Of a stretch of DNA of 64,000 nt, positions 20,952 to 29,790 are shown piece by piece; within the stretch, counting starts at the first letter, position 1, and each line of letters starts with the position of its first letter. The translations under genes were made by a program, and so were the position numbers. The stretch lies in assembly GCA_019637175.1 (NCBI GenBank), contig JAHBWD010000007.1:147691-211690 (forward strand), given 5' to 3'. The notes under the pieces were generated by a model. It did no database searches. It was not told where the DNA came from and saw only the letters and a program-made list of their open reading frames with translations. Source of the DNA: Labilithrix sp. GTDB lineage: Bacteria; Myxococcota_A; Polyangia; Polyangiales; Polyangiaceae.

Positions 20952-21806
20952 TCAACCCGGGAAGATCAAGAAGCCCGCGCCGGAGATGAAGAAGTTCAAG
21001 ATGATGATCGCGAGCGACGTGTTCACCACGGCGCGGGTGGTGGCCCAGCCGACGCCCTCGGAGCCGCCGAAGGTCGAGAGGCCGCAGTAGCCGCTCACGA
21101 TGGGGATCGCCGCGCCGTAGGCGACGCACTTGGCGAGGCCGATCGAGAGATCGCCGACGTCGACGAGCTGGATGTTGAAGAACGTGTGGAGCGGGACGTC
21201 GAACGCGAGGTACGCGGTGAGCGCGCCGGCGACGAAGGCGACCGTGCCCGACCAGACGATGAGCATCGTCGTCATGATCAGGCTCGCGAGGAAGCGCGGC
21301 TTGATGAGAAAGTCGATCGGATCGGCGGCGCACATGCGGAGCGCGTCGATCTGCTCGGTCACGACCATCGAGCCGATCTCGGCGGCGATGCCGGCGCCCA
21401 CGCGCGTCGCCAGCATGAGCGCGCCGAGCGACGCGGCGAAGTCGCGCACGAGGAGCTCGAGGTACGTCGCCCCGAGGAGCGTGTGGTCGGGGACGACGCG
21501 CTTCGACTGGAGGCCCGCCTGATACACGAGGATCATCCCCATGAACCCCATCGTGATCGACATGAAGAAGACCGAGCGGTTGCCGATCTCGTACATCTGC
21601 TTGACGAGCGCGCCCTTCTCGCGACGGCCGCTCCACGTGTAATAGAGCGTGCGGACGAACACGGAGTAGAGCTCGCGCCCGCCGATCACGAGGTCCATCG
21701 CCGCGGCGCCGAGCAGGCCCACGGGGCCGAGCGGCGCGTAGGTCGGATCTCCGGCCCCGTCGAGGAGCTTGGGGTCCTGGTCGATCTGCGGGAGGGTGCC
21801 GCTCAT
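20952..21806 (-). CDS. mlaE: MlaE-family ABC transporter permease (first copy)
   Basis: 284 residues, several hydrophobic membrane helices. The MlaE pattern is clear: MYEIGNRSVFFMSITMGFMG, the conserved GALMLATRVGAGIAAEIGSM, VTEQIDALRMCAADPIDFLI, and a terminal membrane helix. The N-terminal 60 residues include an amphipathic segment like that anchoring MlaE. The start is one nt after the upstream permease stop, so the two permeases are expressed together and may form a heterodimer. It should bind MCE protein and MlaF-like ATPases encoded nearby. Confidence 0.92.
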   Translation of the reverse strand: MSGTLPQIDQDPKLLDGAGDPTYAPLGPVGLLGAAAMDLVIGGRELYSVFVRTLYYTWSGRREKGALVKQMYEIGNRSVFFMSITMGFMGMILVYQAGLQSKRVVPDHTLLGATYLELLVRDFAASLGALMLATRVGAGIAAEIGSMVVTEQIDALRMCAADPIDFLIKPRFLASLIMTTMLIVWSGTVAFVAGALTAYLAFDVPLHTFFNIQLVDVGDLSIGLAKCVAYGAAIPIVSGYCGLSTFGGSEGVGWATTRAVVNTSLAIIILNFFISGAGFLIFPG

Positions 21807-21807
21807 C

Positions 21808-22629
21808 TCAGCCGAGGGCGAAGCTCGTGAGGTAGTCGACGACGAAGACGCCCGCGGCGCTCGCCATGACCGTGGAGTTGACCGCGCGGCCGACGCCGGG
21901 CGCGCCGCCCTTCGTCGCGAGGCCGAAGTGGCAGCTCGCGAGGCCGATCACCAGGCCGAAGACGACGCTCTTGAAGAGGCCGTCGGCGACGTCTTTGAAG
22001 CCGAGGAGGCCTCCGGTGAGGCCGTTGTAGAACGTCGTGGGGCTGACGCCGAGGAGCGCGTCGCCGGTGTACGCCGCGCCGAAGAGCGCGAGCGCGTCGG
22101 CGAAGAGCGTCATCATGAAGAGCGTGCTCACGATCGAGATGAAGCGCGGCGCGATGAGGAAGCTGATGGGATCGATCGCCAGCACGCGGAGCGCGTCGAG
22201 CTGCTCGGTGACGACCATCGTGCCCAGCTCGGCGGTGTTGTTGGCGCCGACGCGCCCCGAGATCATGAGCGCCGTCAGCAGGGGAGCGACCTCGCGGAGC
22301 GTGCCGAAGCCCGCGCCCCAGCCGAGCAGGCCCTCGGCGCCGTAGCGCTTCACGAGCGTCGCCGCCTGGATGACCATGATCGCGCCGGTGAAGAGCGCCG
22401 TCACGGCGACGATGGGCAGCGACTTGACGCCCATCTTGTAGAGGTTCTTCACGAGCTCGCGTCCGTCGACGCGCGGCGGGATCATGCGCGCGAGGATGCG
22501 CACGAGGAGGATCGTCATGCCGCCGGCCGTCTCGGCGATCTCGAGGAACGAGCTGCCGATCGCGCCGAGCGTCGCGCCGATCGCGCTCGGTTGCGCGCTG
22601 TTCGAGGTCGCCTGGGTTTGCGCCGCCAT
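21808..22629 (-). CDS. mlaE: MlaE-family ABC transporter permease (second copy)
   Basis: 273 residues from ATG (complement of 22627-22629); a TTG four codons earlier is less likely. It carries the same hallmark segments as the following gene (LTALMISGRVGANNTAELGT, VVTEQLDALRVLAIDPISFL) but is clearly diverged, so the pair is an old duplication. GTLREVAPLLTALM follows the family pattern of the coupling region. It is 21 bp after a small membrane-protein gene and one nt before the next permease. Confidence 0.92.
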   Translation of the reverse strand: MAAQTQATSNSAQPSAIGATLGAIGSSFLEIAETAGGMTILLVRILARMIPPRVDGRELVKNLYKMGVKSLPIVAVTALFTGAIMVIQAATLVKRYGAEGLLGWGAGFGTLREVAPLLTALMISGRVGANNTAELGTMVVTEQLDALRVLAIDPISFLIAPRFISIVSTLFMMTLFADALALFGAAYTGDALLGVSPTTFYNGLTGGLLGFKDVADGLFKSVVFGLVIGLASCHFGLATKGGAPGVGRAVNSTVMASAAGVFVVDYLTSFALG

Positions 22630-22650
22630 GCGGGGCCGCAACTATAGCGG

Positions 22651-23022
22651 TCAGTCCATCGGCAGGTCGAGCGCCCACGCGAGCGTGAGGACGACCAACG
22701 CGTTGGCGATCATGATCGCCGTGACCCACGCGAGCCCGAGCGCGAAGCCGACCGGGCTCCATTTCCAGGGCGGCCAGAGCGCGCGCGACCGCGTGCGGAA
22801 GAAGTGGAACCACACCGCGAAGAGGCCGACGATCGGCGCGCCGAGCAGCGCGAGGCCGATGACGGCGTTGTCGCGGCTCGGCGGCGGCCACGCCCGCTCG
22901 AGGCGCTCCTCGTCGAGGCGCCGCTCGTCGAAGCGGACGGCGAGCGCGCTGCCCGTGATGAGCACGACGATCGACACGACGAGGATGATGACCTTGTACG
23001 GGCTCTCCTCCGGCGTGACCAT
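22651..23022 (-). CDS. Small three-helix membrane protein
   Basis: 123 residues from ATG. Hydrophobic segments at about 9-28 (VIILVVSIVVLITGSALAV), 52-72 and 92-115 predict three transmembrane helices separated by a charged loop (RFDERRLDEERLERAW). No family is recognised. It is the first gene of the minus-strand run that continues with the two MlaE permeases, only 21 bp away, so an accessory role in that transporter is likely but unproven. Confidence 0.7.
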   Translation of the reverse strand: MVTPEESPYKVIILVVSIVVLITGSALAVRFDERRLDEERLERAWPPPSRDNAVIGLALLGAPIVGLFAVWFHFFRTRSRALWPPWKWSPVGFALGLAWVTAIMIANALVVLTLAWALDLPMD

Positions 23023-23040
23023 CGCGCCGAGAGGCTACAC

Positions 23041-23052
23041 TGGCCCGGGCCA
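23041..23052. promoter_or_regulatory. Palindrome in divergent intergenic region
   Basis: TGGCCCGGGCCA is a perfect 12-bp palindrome 19 bp upstream of the small membrane-protein gene; a related TGGCCCGGCCA lies 11 bp further on. Two such sites in the gap between divergent genes could be operator half-sites, but GC-rich palindromes are common in this DNA. Confidence 0.2.
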
Positions 23053-23145
23053 CCCCTAGAAGTGGCCCGGCCAGGGCCCGGGTCGGCCAAACCACGAGAA
23101 TGACTCGGGCGAGACCGCGGCATCTCGCTTGCTCCTCTCGGACGC

Positions 23146-24033
23146 GTGCCGGCGTCGAACGAGCATCAAACGATCACCGAAATGATCCGCGAGACCCCGG
23201 GCGTCGTGTTGGCGCTCCTCCGCGCGGCCGGCGCCGACGTGCCGGCTCACATCGAGGCGGCGGGGGCGAGCGGCGCGTTCTCGGTCGCCCTCGACGACTT
23301 CAGCGCCGACGACGTCGTCGTCCTGCGCGATCGGCAGGGAGCGATCGAGCGCGTCGTCGTCGTCGAGGTGCAGCGCAGCCGCTCGGAAGACAAGCTCTTC
23401 ACGCTGCCCATCTATCAGGCCATCGCGCGGAGGCGACATCGCGCCCCGTGCGAGGTGCTCGTGGTCGCGCTCGACGAGGGCTTCGCGAGCTCGCTGAGGC
23501 GGCCCATCCCGCTCGGCGGAGGCTCCGTCTTCGTCGCGACGGTCGTGGGCGTGGCGGAGCTCCGCGCCGCGCCCGAGCGCATCGGGCGGGTCAGCGCGGA
23601 GGTCGCGTTCCTGCGCGCGCTCGTCCTCGGACGGGAAGACGCGAGCGTCGTCCTCGAAGCGGCACGGACCTTCGACGCGCTGCCGCCCGAACGCGCGATG
23701 CTATATTTCGATCTGATCGTGGAAGCGCTTCCTGACGCTCTCCGCCGCGACGTCGAGAGGGACCTCATGCAGCAACAGGGCTACCAGCCGAAGAGCGAGT
23801 TTCTGCGAAGCTTCATGGAGAAGCGGCACGCGGAAGGCCGCGAAGAAGGCCGCGAAGAAGGCCGCGCGCGGCTGCGCGCCGTCGTCCGATCGGTCCTCGT
23901 ATCGCGAGGCGTCACCATGACCGCCGCCGACGTCGAGCGGCTCGACGCGTGCACCGACCTCGACGTCCTGACGACGTGGGTCGAGCGCGCGATCTCCGCG
24001 ACCACGGCCGCCGACGTCTTCGATCGCGGGTGA
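23146..24033 (+). CDS. Rpn/PD-(D/E)XK-nuclease-like protein
   Basis: 295 residues from GTG. The central segment RVVVVEVQRSRSEDKLFTLP has the E-x-Q core (VVEVQ) expected of a PD-(D/E)XK restriction-type fold, followed by CEVLVVALDEG. The C-terminal half carries an EGREEGREEGR charged repeat (about 229-239), a signature of Rpn-type transposase-derived recombination-promoting nucleases and of the large related family in Myxococcota and Cyanobacteria. Function in the host is unclear. It lies on the opposite strand inside the Mla locus, ending 7 bp from the second ATPase gene. Confidence 0.7.
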   Translation: MPASNEHQTITEMIRETPGVVLALLRAAGADVPAHIEAAGASGAFSVALDDFSADDVVVLRDRQGAIERVVVVEVQRSRSEDKLFTLPIYQAIARRRHRAPCEVLVVALDEGFASSLRRPIPLGGGSVFVATVVGVAELRAAPERIGRVSAEVAFLRALVLGREDASVVLEAARTFDALPPERAMLYFDLIVEALPDALRRDVERDLMQQQGYQPKSEFLRSFMEKRHAEGREEGREEGRARLRAVVRSVLVSRGVTMTAADVERLDACTDLDVLTTWVERAISATTAADVFDRG

Positions 24034-24040
24034 GCGCGCG

Positions 24041-24796
24041 CTACAGCGGGCCTTCGGTCAAGCCATGGACGAACTGCCGCACGTGCGGCTGGGTGCTCGC
24101 CTGCGCCTCCGCCGTCGTCCCGTCGAAGATGAGCCGGCCGCGGTACATCATGCCGACGCGGTCGGTCACCGTGAGGAGCCGATCGAGATCGCTCGAGACC
24201 ATCACGACCGTCGCGCCTGCGGCGCGCTGCTCTTCGCGCAAGAGCTCGAAGATCTTCTGCGACGTCACCGGATCGAGGCCCGCGGCCGGCTCGTCGTAGA
24301 GCACGATCGACGCCTGCGCGATCGTGGCGCGCGCCACGCCGACGCGCTTCTTCTGTCCGCCGGAGAGGCCGGCGGGCATGCGCCCGTCGAAGCCGCTCAG
24401 CGCCACGCACGAGAGGCGCTCGGCGACGCGCGTCATGATCTCGCTCTCCGTCAGGTTCGTGAGGCGCCGCAGCGGGAACGCGATGTTGTCGGCGACGGTG
24501 AGGTGATCGAAGAGCGCGTTGTTCTGGAAGAGCATGCCGATCTTGAGCCGCATCTTCTGAAGCTCGAGCTCGGTCGCCTGCGTCACGTCCTGGCCGTCGA
24601 GGAGGACGCGCCCCTCGTCGGGCTTCATCAGCCCGGTGATCATCTTGAGCAAGACGCTCTTGCCGGCCGCGCCGGGGCCGATGAGGCCGTAGAGGCAACC
24701 CTTCGGCACGTGGAGCGACACGCCGCGGAGCACGTCGTTCGGTGGGCCGCCGCCCGAGGGCCGGAACGACTTGGAGACGCGCTCGATCGTGATCAC
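24041..24796 (-). CDS. mlaF: MlaF-like ABC transporter ATPase (second copy, canonical)
   Basis: 251 residues from GTG. Walker A GPGAAGKS (40-47), Q-loop Gln91, signature LSGGQ (144-148) and Walker B YDEPAAGLDP (167-176) are all canonical. It is related to, but clearly distinct from, the ATPase at 18408. The GTG overlaps the preceding SctJ-like gene stop by 4 nt (GTGA), so the two are translationally coupled. The most likely partners are the two MlaE permeases at 20952-22629. Confidence 0.92.
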   Translation of the reverse strand: MITIERVSKSFRPSGGGPPNDVLRGVSLHVPKGCLYGLIGPGAAGKSVLLKMITGLMKPDEGRVLLDGQDVTQATELELQKMRLKIGMLFQNNALFDHLTVADNIAFPLRRLTNLTESEIMTRVAERLSCVALSGFDGRMPAGLSGGQKKRVGVARATIAQASIVLYDEPAAGLDPVTSQKIFELLREEQRAAGATVVMVSSDLDRLLTVTDRVGMMYRGRLIFDGTTAEAQASTQPHVRQFVHGLTEGPL

Positions 24797-25566
24797 GGCC
24801 GCGTTCCGGCGGGCCGCGCTTCCTGCTCGCGGCGCAAGCGCGCGAGCTTCGCGTAGACGCCGAGGAGCCCGCCCGCGAGCACGACGATGAGCAGCACGAG
24901 GCCGGCGAGCGAAGCCTTGAGCGTCGTCGTCGAGCCTCGCGCGACCGCGATCGGTCCGACGTGCGCGATGTCGGGGCGCGTCGCCTCCGCCTTGCGCGCC
25001 GTGCGCGGAACGAACACGACCACGACGTCGGCGGCGGCGAGGCCGGGCGCGCCGCCAGCGACGAGGCGCTGGATCGACTCGGTCGCGAGCGGCGGCGTCG
25101 TTCCGCGATGCTCGACGAGGACGCTCGCGGTCGCCTTCGGCGGCGGACCGTCGCGCAGGCCGTCGCGCGGCGGTACGTTGAGGTGAACGCGCGCGGCGAG
25201 CACCCCCTCGACGGTGCCGAGCGTCCGCTCGAGCTCGCCCGATAGGCCCGCGACGAGCTGCGCGTGCTCCGCCGCCTGGCTCGGGACGAGCTGGCCGCGA
25301 TCGGCCGCGTCGAGCAAGCCGCGCGCCTTCGGCCGCGGAAGCTGCTCGTCGGCCATCGCCGACAGCGCGCGCGCCGCGTCGTCGCGCGGGACCATCACGC
25401 GGAAGCGCGCCTCCGCCGCCGGATCGGCTTCCTTCGCAGCGTCGATCCCGGCGTGATCCAAGGCCACCACGACGCGGTTCGCGTCGGTCTCCTCGAGCCC
25501 GGCGGCGACCGGCACGGCGCAGCCTGTCGCGAGCAGCGAGAGCACGAGGAAGGTCGAGCGGCGCAT
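24793..25566 (-). CDS. SctJ/FliF-family ring-forming lipoprotein
   Basis: 257 residues. Signal peptide with lipobox (LLATGC, Cys16). The mature part follows the YscJ/SctJ pattern: EETDANRVVVALDHAGIDA, FRVMVPRDDAARALSAM, then the ring-building domain with QLVAGLSGELERTLGTVEGV, AARVHLNVPPRD and ATASVLVEH, a second VVVVFVPR strand, and a C-terminal transmembrane helix (about 216-240). SctJ forms the inner-membrane ring of type III secretion systems. No other T3SS or flagellar gene is present in the window, and the gene overlaps an Mla ATPase gene, which suggests a possible role as a periplasmic ring in lipid transport, but this is inference. Confidence 0.85.
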   Translation of the reverse strand: MRRSTFLVLSLLATGCAVPVAAGLEETDANRVVVALDHAGIDAAKEADPAAEARFRVMVPRDDAARALSAMADEQLPRPKARGLLDAADRGQLVPSQAAEHAQLVAGLSGELERTLGTVEGVLAARVHLNVPPRDGLRDGPPPKATASVLVEHRGTTPPLATESIQRLVAGGAPGLAAADVVVVFVPRTARKAEATRPDIAHVGPIAVARGSTTTLKASLAGLVLLIVVLAGGLLGVYAKLARLRREQEARPAGTRP

Positions 25567-25764
25567 TTCGAGGCCGCTGGTATATCACGAGAGCGACTCC
25601 TGTTGCCCTCGTCGCGGGCCAGTGCTAATCGGCCTCGGCCGCAGACGGTGAGGCTCTCTTCGCGAGGCCCCCTCGCCAACGCCCAGCCGCGACGGCAGGG
25701 TCGCGAGCTAACTTCCCGTATTCGCTCCCCCCGAAAGGCGCGCCTCGAGAAGGCGTGACGCGTA
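25567..25764. other. Divergent intergenic region
   Basis: 198 bp between the SctJ-like gene and the SNF2 helicase gene, transcribed away from each other. It must hold both promoters. I see short GC-rich inverted segments but no promoter motif I would trust, and no sign of a small gene. Confidence 0.3.
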
Positions 25765-28700
25765 TTGTCGACTCCGTTCACGGAAGCGCTGAGCCAGCTC
25801 AACGACCGCGCCCTCCGCAGGCTGCTGGGCGCCCGGGCGTTCCTGCGCGGTTACGACTACGTCCGGCGGCAGGCCGTGTCCGACGTCGTGATGGAGGACC
25901 TCTCGGCCCGCGGATCGGTCCGCGGCACCGATCCCGAGCCGTACGGGGTGAAGCTCCAGGTCACCCCCTCGGGGTTCACGAGCGAGTGCACCTGCCCCGC
26001 GTTCCCCAAGATCAACGGCCACTGCAAGCATGTCGCAGCCCTCTTGATCTCGCTCCGCGATCAGGTCCGGCCCAAGCAGCCGCGACCCGAGCCCTCGACG
26101 AACGGTGCGTCGCCTCACGGCGCGTCGCCGATGGGGATGGGCGGCGCGTCGATGGGCGGCGAGGTCGACGCGCTCGGCGGCAGCCGCCGCGCGCGACGCC
26201 GCGCGCGCAAGCTCGCCGCGCAGCGCTCGATGGGCGGCGCGCCCGGAGGGCGCCCCGGCTTCTCCGTCGAGGGTCGCGGCGATCGCGGCTCGCCGACGGG
26301 CGTCGACGCCTGGCTCCCCGAGCCGATGCCGCCGGCGCCGAAGACGATCGAGTACCGGATGCAGGTGCGCCCGGGCGCGCTCACCGTGTCGCTGCTCGAT
26401 CCCGACGCGCGCATGCCGCTCTCGGCGGCGGCGATGCTCCAGTTCCAGGCGCAGAAGCCGACGGCCGATCGCGACGCGCTTCGCTTGCTCGCGCGCCTCG
26501 AGAACGACGGCCCGCGCCGCGTGGGCATCGACGTGCGCGGCGAGGACGCCGCGGATCTGCTGCCGCTCCTCAAGGGCCGCCGCGTCATCCTCGAGCCGCA
26601 GATGATGGAGCTGCGCTTCGGCGACGAGCCGCTCAGGCCTCGCTTCGATCTCGAGCTCGGGCCCGACGGCACCACGGTGCTGGTGAAGGTCTCGTTCATG
26701 CGCGCGGGCGATCCGCGGAAGTTCTCGCTCAACCAGGGCGGCTGGTTCGAAGGCAGCCCCGGCTGGCACGTCGACGCGCAGGAAGGCTGGGCGCGCCCGA
26801 TCGATCGCCGCGCTTCTCCGGGGAGCCTCCGCCGACTCCAGCGCACGGTCTTCATCTCCGAGTCGATCGACAACCTGCCGGTGCTCATCGCGCAGGGCCT
26901 CCCGCGCGTCGCGCTCGAGGTCGGCGCCGAGCTGCCCGATCTCTCGCAGGTCGCCGACGTCATCGACATCACGCCGACCTTCCGCCTGCGCGCCGGAGGC
27001 ACGCTCACCGAGGCGCGCGTGTCGCTGCGCGCGGCCTACGAAGACGTCGAGCTCGACGTGCGCGCCGACGGGATGACGCCGCCCGTGCTCGTCAAGCCCC
27101 CGCGCGTGTCCGGTGGCGACGCCGACGACGAGGCGAGCGGCCCGCGCCGCCTCGCGGCGAGCAAGCGCGCGACGGTCATCCGGTGCGACATCGCCGCACA
27201 GCAAGAGGCGACGAGCGCTCTTCGCGCGCTCGGCCTCAAGGCCGATGAAGACGGCATGGGCTTCGTGGCTCGCGGCGACGACGCGCTCCAGTTCTGGACG
27301 GAGGCGGTCGGCTCGCTCCCCGAAGACTGGGATCTGTTCATCCCCGACGATCTCGTCGACGTGCAGGTGCGCAGCCACTCGCTCCAGGCGAACGCGCGCG
27401 TGTCGAGCGGCGTCGACTGGCTCTCGCTCCGCCTCTCGTTCGAGGCCGAGGGCGTCGCCGTCACGCAAGAAGAGCTCGCCCGATGCCTCTCCGAGGGACG
27501 GCGCTACGTCAGGCTGCAAGACGGCTCGTTCGCGAAGATCGACGCGGAGAAGGTGAAGGAGGTGCTCCTCCGCCAGGCCGAGATCCTCGCGACCGGCGGC
27601 GGGCAGGGGAGCCGCCTGCCGCTCTCCCAGGCGGGGCGCATCCAGGAGCTGCTCGATCAAGTCGGCAAGGCGAACGTCTCCGACGGCGCGAAGGAGCTCT
27701 TCGGCAAGCTCCAGAACGTCGAAGAGATCAAGGTCGTCAAGAAACCGCGCAACCTCAAGGCCACGCTGCGTCCGTATCAGGAGCAGGGCTTCCAGTGGCT
27801 CTGGTTCCTCCACGAGATCGGCTCGGGCGGCATCCTGGCCGACGACATGGGTCTCGGAAAGACCGTCCAGACGATCGCGCTCCTCCTCGCGGTCAAGAGC
27901 GCGGTCGAGAAGGACGCGAAGGCCGACGGCAAGAAGAAGTTCAAGACCCTGATCGTCGCGCCCACGAGCGTCGTCACCAACTGGGAGCGCGAGCTCGACA
28001 AGTTCTCGCCGTCGATCAAGCACATGGTGTGGCACGGCGCCGATCGCAAGCAGCGCTCCGACGAGCTCGACGACGCCGACGTCGTCATCACGAGCTACGC
28101 GCTCCTGCGCCGCGACGAGGCGATGCTGGCGTCGCTCGACCTGCGCTACGCGATCCTCGACGAGGCGCAGAACATCAAGAACCCGCTCTCGGCGACGGCG
28201 CGCGCCGCCAAGCGCCTCAAGGCCGATCGCCGCCTCGCGCTCACCGGCACGCCGATCGAAAATCGCCTCTCCGAGATCTGGTCGATCTTCGACTTCGTGA
28301 GCCCCGGGCTGCTCGGGCCGCTCGAGAAATTCGAGGAGCGCTACGCGCGCCCGATCGACGGCGGCGATCAGAAGGCGGCCAAGCGCCTCCGGGCCACCAT
28401 CCACCCGTTCATCCTGCGCCGCACGAAGGCGGAGGTCGCCAAGGATCTGCCGGAGAAGATCGAGACCGATCAGTTCTGCGAGCTCGCCGGCGAGCAGGCC
28501 GCGCTCTACGGGCAGGTCTTCAAGGAAGTGCGCGCGCAGGTCATGGGCGAGGTCGAGCGCCAGGGGATGTCGAAGAGCCACATCCAGATCCTCGCCGGCC
28601 TCACGCGCCTCCGTCAGGCGGCCTGCGATCCGCGCCTGCTCGGCCTGCCGCGCGAGTTCACCGACGAAGACTCGGGCAAGCTCGTCGCCTTGCGCGAGCT

Positions 28701-29187
28701 CATCCAAACGTCGATCGCCGGCGGACATCGCGTCCTCGTCTTCAGCCAGTTCGTCTCGATGCTCACGCACATCCGGCGCGCGCTCGAGGAAGACGACGTC
28801 GCCTACGAGTACCTCGACGGCTCGACGAAGGATCGCCTCGCGCGGGTCGAGAACTTCCAGCGCGAAGACGGGCCGCCCATCTTCCTCATCTCGCTCAAGG
28901 CCGGCGGCGCGGGCCTCAACCTCACGGCGGCCGACACCGTCATCCACTTCGATCCGTGGTGGAACCCCGCGGTCGAAGATCAGGCGACCGATCGCGCCCA
29001 CCGCATCGGTCAGACGAAAGTCGTCACGACCTACCGGCTCATCGCCAAGGGCACCATCGAGGAGAAGATCCTCGAGCTCGGCGGAAAGAAGCGCGAGCTC
29101 GTCGGCGCGGTGCTCAGCGAAGACGTCGGCGGCGCGAAGAAGCTCACGAAGAGCGATCTCGACGAGCTGTTCAAGTTCGACGCCTGA
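25765..29187 (+). CDS. SWIM zinc-finger SNF2-family DNA translocase/helicase
   Basis: 1140 residues. An N-terminal SWIM zinc finger (Cys75-x-Cys77-x9-Cys87-x-His89) is followed by a Gly/Ala/Arg linker, a long middle region of bacterial SNF2 type, and the SF2 ATPase: Walker A DDMGLGKT (693-700), DEAQ box (799-802), ALTGTPIENRLSEIW, the HPFILRRTKAEV segment and motif VI with TDRAHRIGQT. These proteins remodel protein-DNA complexes; several act near DNA repair or transcription. The start is TTG 25765, about 10 nt after AAGG; the next in-frame starts would cut into the SWIM-containing domain. It begins a plus-strand trio with the TerB and kinase genes. Confidence 0.93.
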   Translation: MSTPFTEALSQLNDRALRRLLGARAFLRGYDYVRRQAVSDVVMEDLSARGSVRGTDPEPYGVKLQVTPSGFTSECTCPAFPKINGHCKHVAALLISLRDQVRPKQPRPEPSTNGASPHGASPMGMGGASMGGEVDALGGSRRARRRARKLAAQRSMGGAPGGRPGFSVEGRGDRGSPTGVDAWLPEPMPPAPKTIEYRMQVRPGALTVSLLDPDARMPLSAAAMLQFQAQKPTADRDALRLLARLENDGPRRVGIDVRGEDAADLLPLLKGRRVILEPQMMELRFGDEPLRPRFDLELGPDGTTVLVKVSFMRAGDPRKFSLNQGGWFEGSPGWHVDAQEGWARPIDRRASPGSLRRLQRTVFISESIDNLPVLIAQGLPRVALEVGAELPDLSQVADVIDITPTFRLRAGGTLTEARVSLRAAYEDVELDVRADGMTPPVLVKPPRVSGGDADDEASGPRRLAASKRATVIRCDIAAQQEATSALRALGLKADEDGMGFVARGDDALQFWTEAVGSLPEDWDLFIPDDLVDVQVRSHSLQANARVSSGVDWLSLRLSFEAEGVAVTQEELARCLSEGRRYVRLQDGSFAKIDAEKVKEVLLRQAEILATGGGQGSRLPLSQAGRIQELLDQVGKANVSDGAKELFGKLQNVEEIKVVKKPRNLKATLRPYQEQGFQWLWFLHEIGSGGILADDMGLGKTVQTIALLLAVKSAVEKDAKADGKKKFKTLIVAPTSVVTNWERELDKFSPSIKHMVWHGADRKQRSDELDDADVVITSYALLRRDEAMLASLDLRYAILDEAQNIKNPLSATARAAKRLKADRRLALTGTPIENRLSEIWSIFDFVSPGLLGPLEKFEERYARPIDGGDQKAAKRLRATIHPFILRRTKAEVAKDLPEKIETDQFCELAGEQAALYGQVFKEVRAQVMGEVERQGMSKSHIQILAGLTRLRQAACDPRLLGLPREFTDEDSGKLVALRELIQTSIAGGHRVLVFSQFVSMLTHIRRALEEDDVAYEYLDGSTKDRLARVENFQREDGPPIFLISLKAGGAGLNLTAADTVIHFDPWWNPAVEDQATDRAHRIGQTKVVTTYRLIAKGTIEEKILELGGKKRELVGAVLSEDVGGAKKLTKSDLDELFKFDA

Positions 29188-29226
29188 CCCTTTCCTCTTG
29201 CGGCCCTTCGTGTACGCTCGCGGCCG

Positions 29227-29760
29227 ATGATCTGGCTCTCCAACTCCACGCTCGTTCGTCTCCGTGATCAGCTCCAGGCCCGCGGGCAGCGGCCTTCGAT
29301 CGTCGCGCCGGATCCCAGCATGCCGGCCGAGAGCGTCGAGCTGCTCAACGTCGTCGCCGAGTACGGCCCGCTCTGCGAGGCGATGTACTTGATGATGAGC
29401 GCCGACGGGAAGATCTCGAACGACGAGCGCGAGGTCCTCAAGGGCGCGCTGCGCAACCTCTCGGGCGACGCCATCCGCAGCGCCCACATCGAGTCGATGC
29501 TCGACACGGCGGGCAAAGCCGTGACCGAAGACGGCCGGGAGAAGCGGATGAAGGAGGTCGTCTCCGCGCTGCACGAAGACAAGGCGCGCGGCGAGGTCGC
29601 CTTCGTGCTCGCGGCGGCCGTCGCCTTCGCCGACAACGCGATCGCCGACGAAGAGAACGAGACCCTCAACACGCTCGCCGAGGGCCTCGGCATCGACGAA
29701 GCGCGCGCGAATCAGCTCCTCGACGAGGTCGAGCAGGATCTCGGCGGTCAGAAGGCGTAG
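29227..29760 (+). CDS. TerB-like helical protein
   Basis: 177 residues from ATG. From about residue 38 it matches the TerB/DjlA N-terminal helical domain: MYLMMSADGKISNDEREVLK with the Asp/Glu cluster after the first helix, and VAFADNAIADEENETLNTLA as the second acidic site. TerB domains bind metal and sit at the membrane in tellurite-type stress responses. The first 37 residues are a short basic leader with no signal. It sits between the SNF2 helicase and the kinase, 30-40 bp from each, so co-transcription is likely. Confidence 0.8.
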   Translation: MIWLSNSTLVRLRDQLQARGQRPSIVAPDPSMPAESVELLNVVAEYGPLCEAMYLMMSADGKISNDEREVLKGALRNLSGDAIRSAHIESMLDTAGKAVTEDGREKRMKEVVSALHEDKARGEVAFVLAAAVAFADNAIADEENETLNTLAEGLGIDEARANQLLDEVEQDLGGQKA

Positions 29761-29790
29761 TTCCGCCGGAAACCCGGCTACAATCGACCC

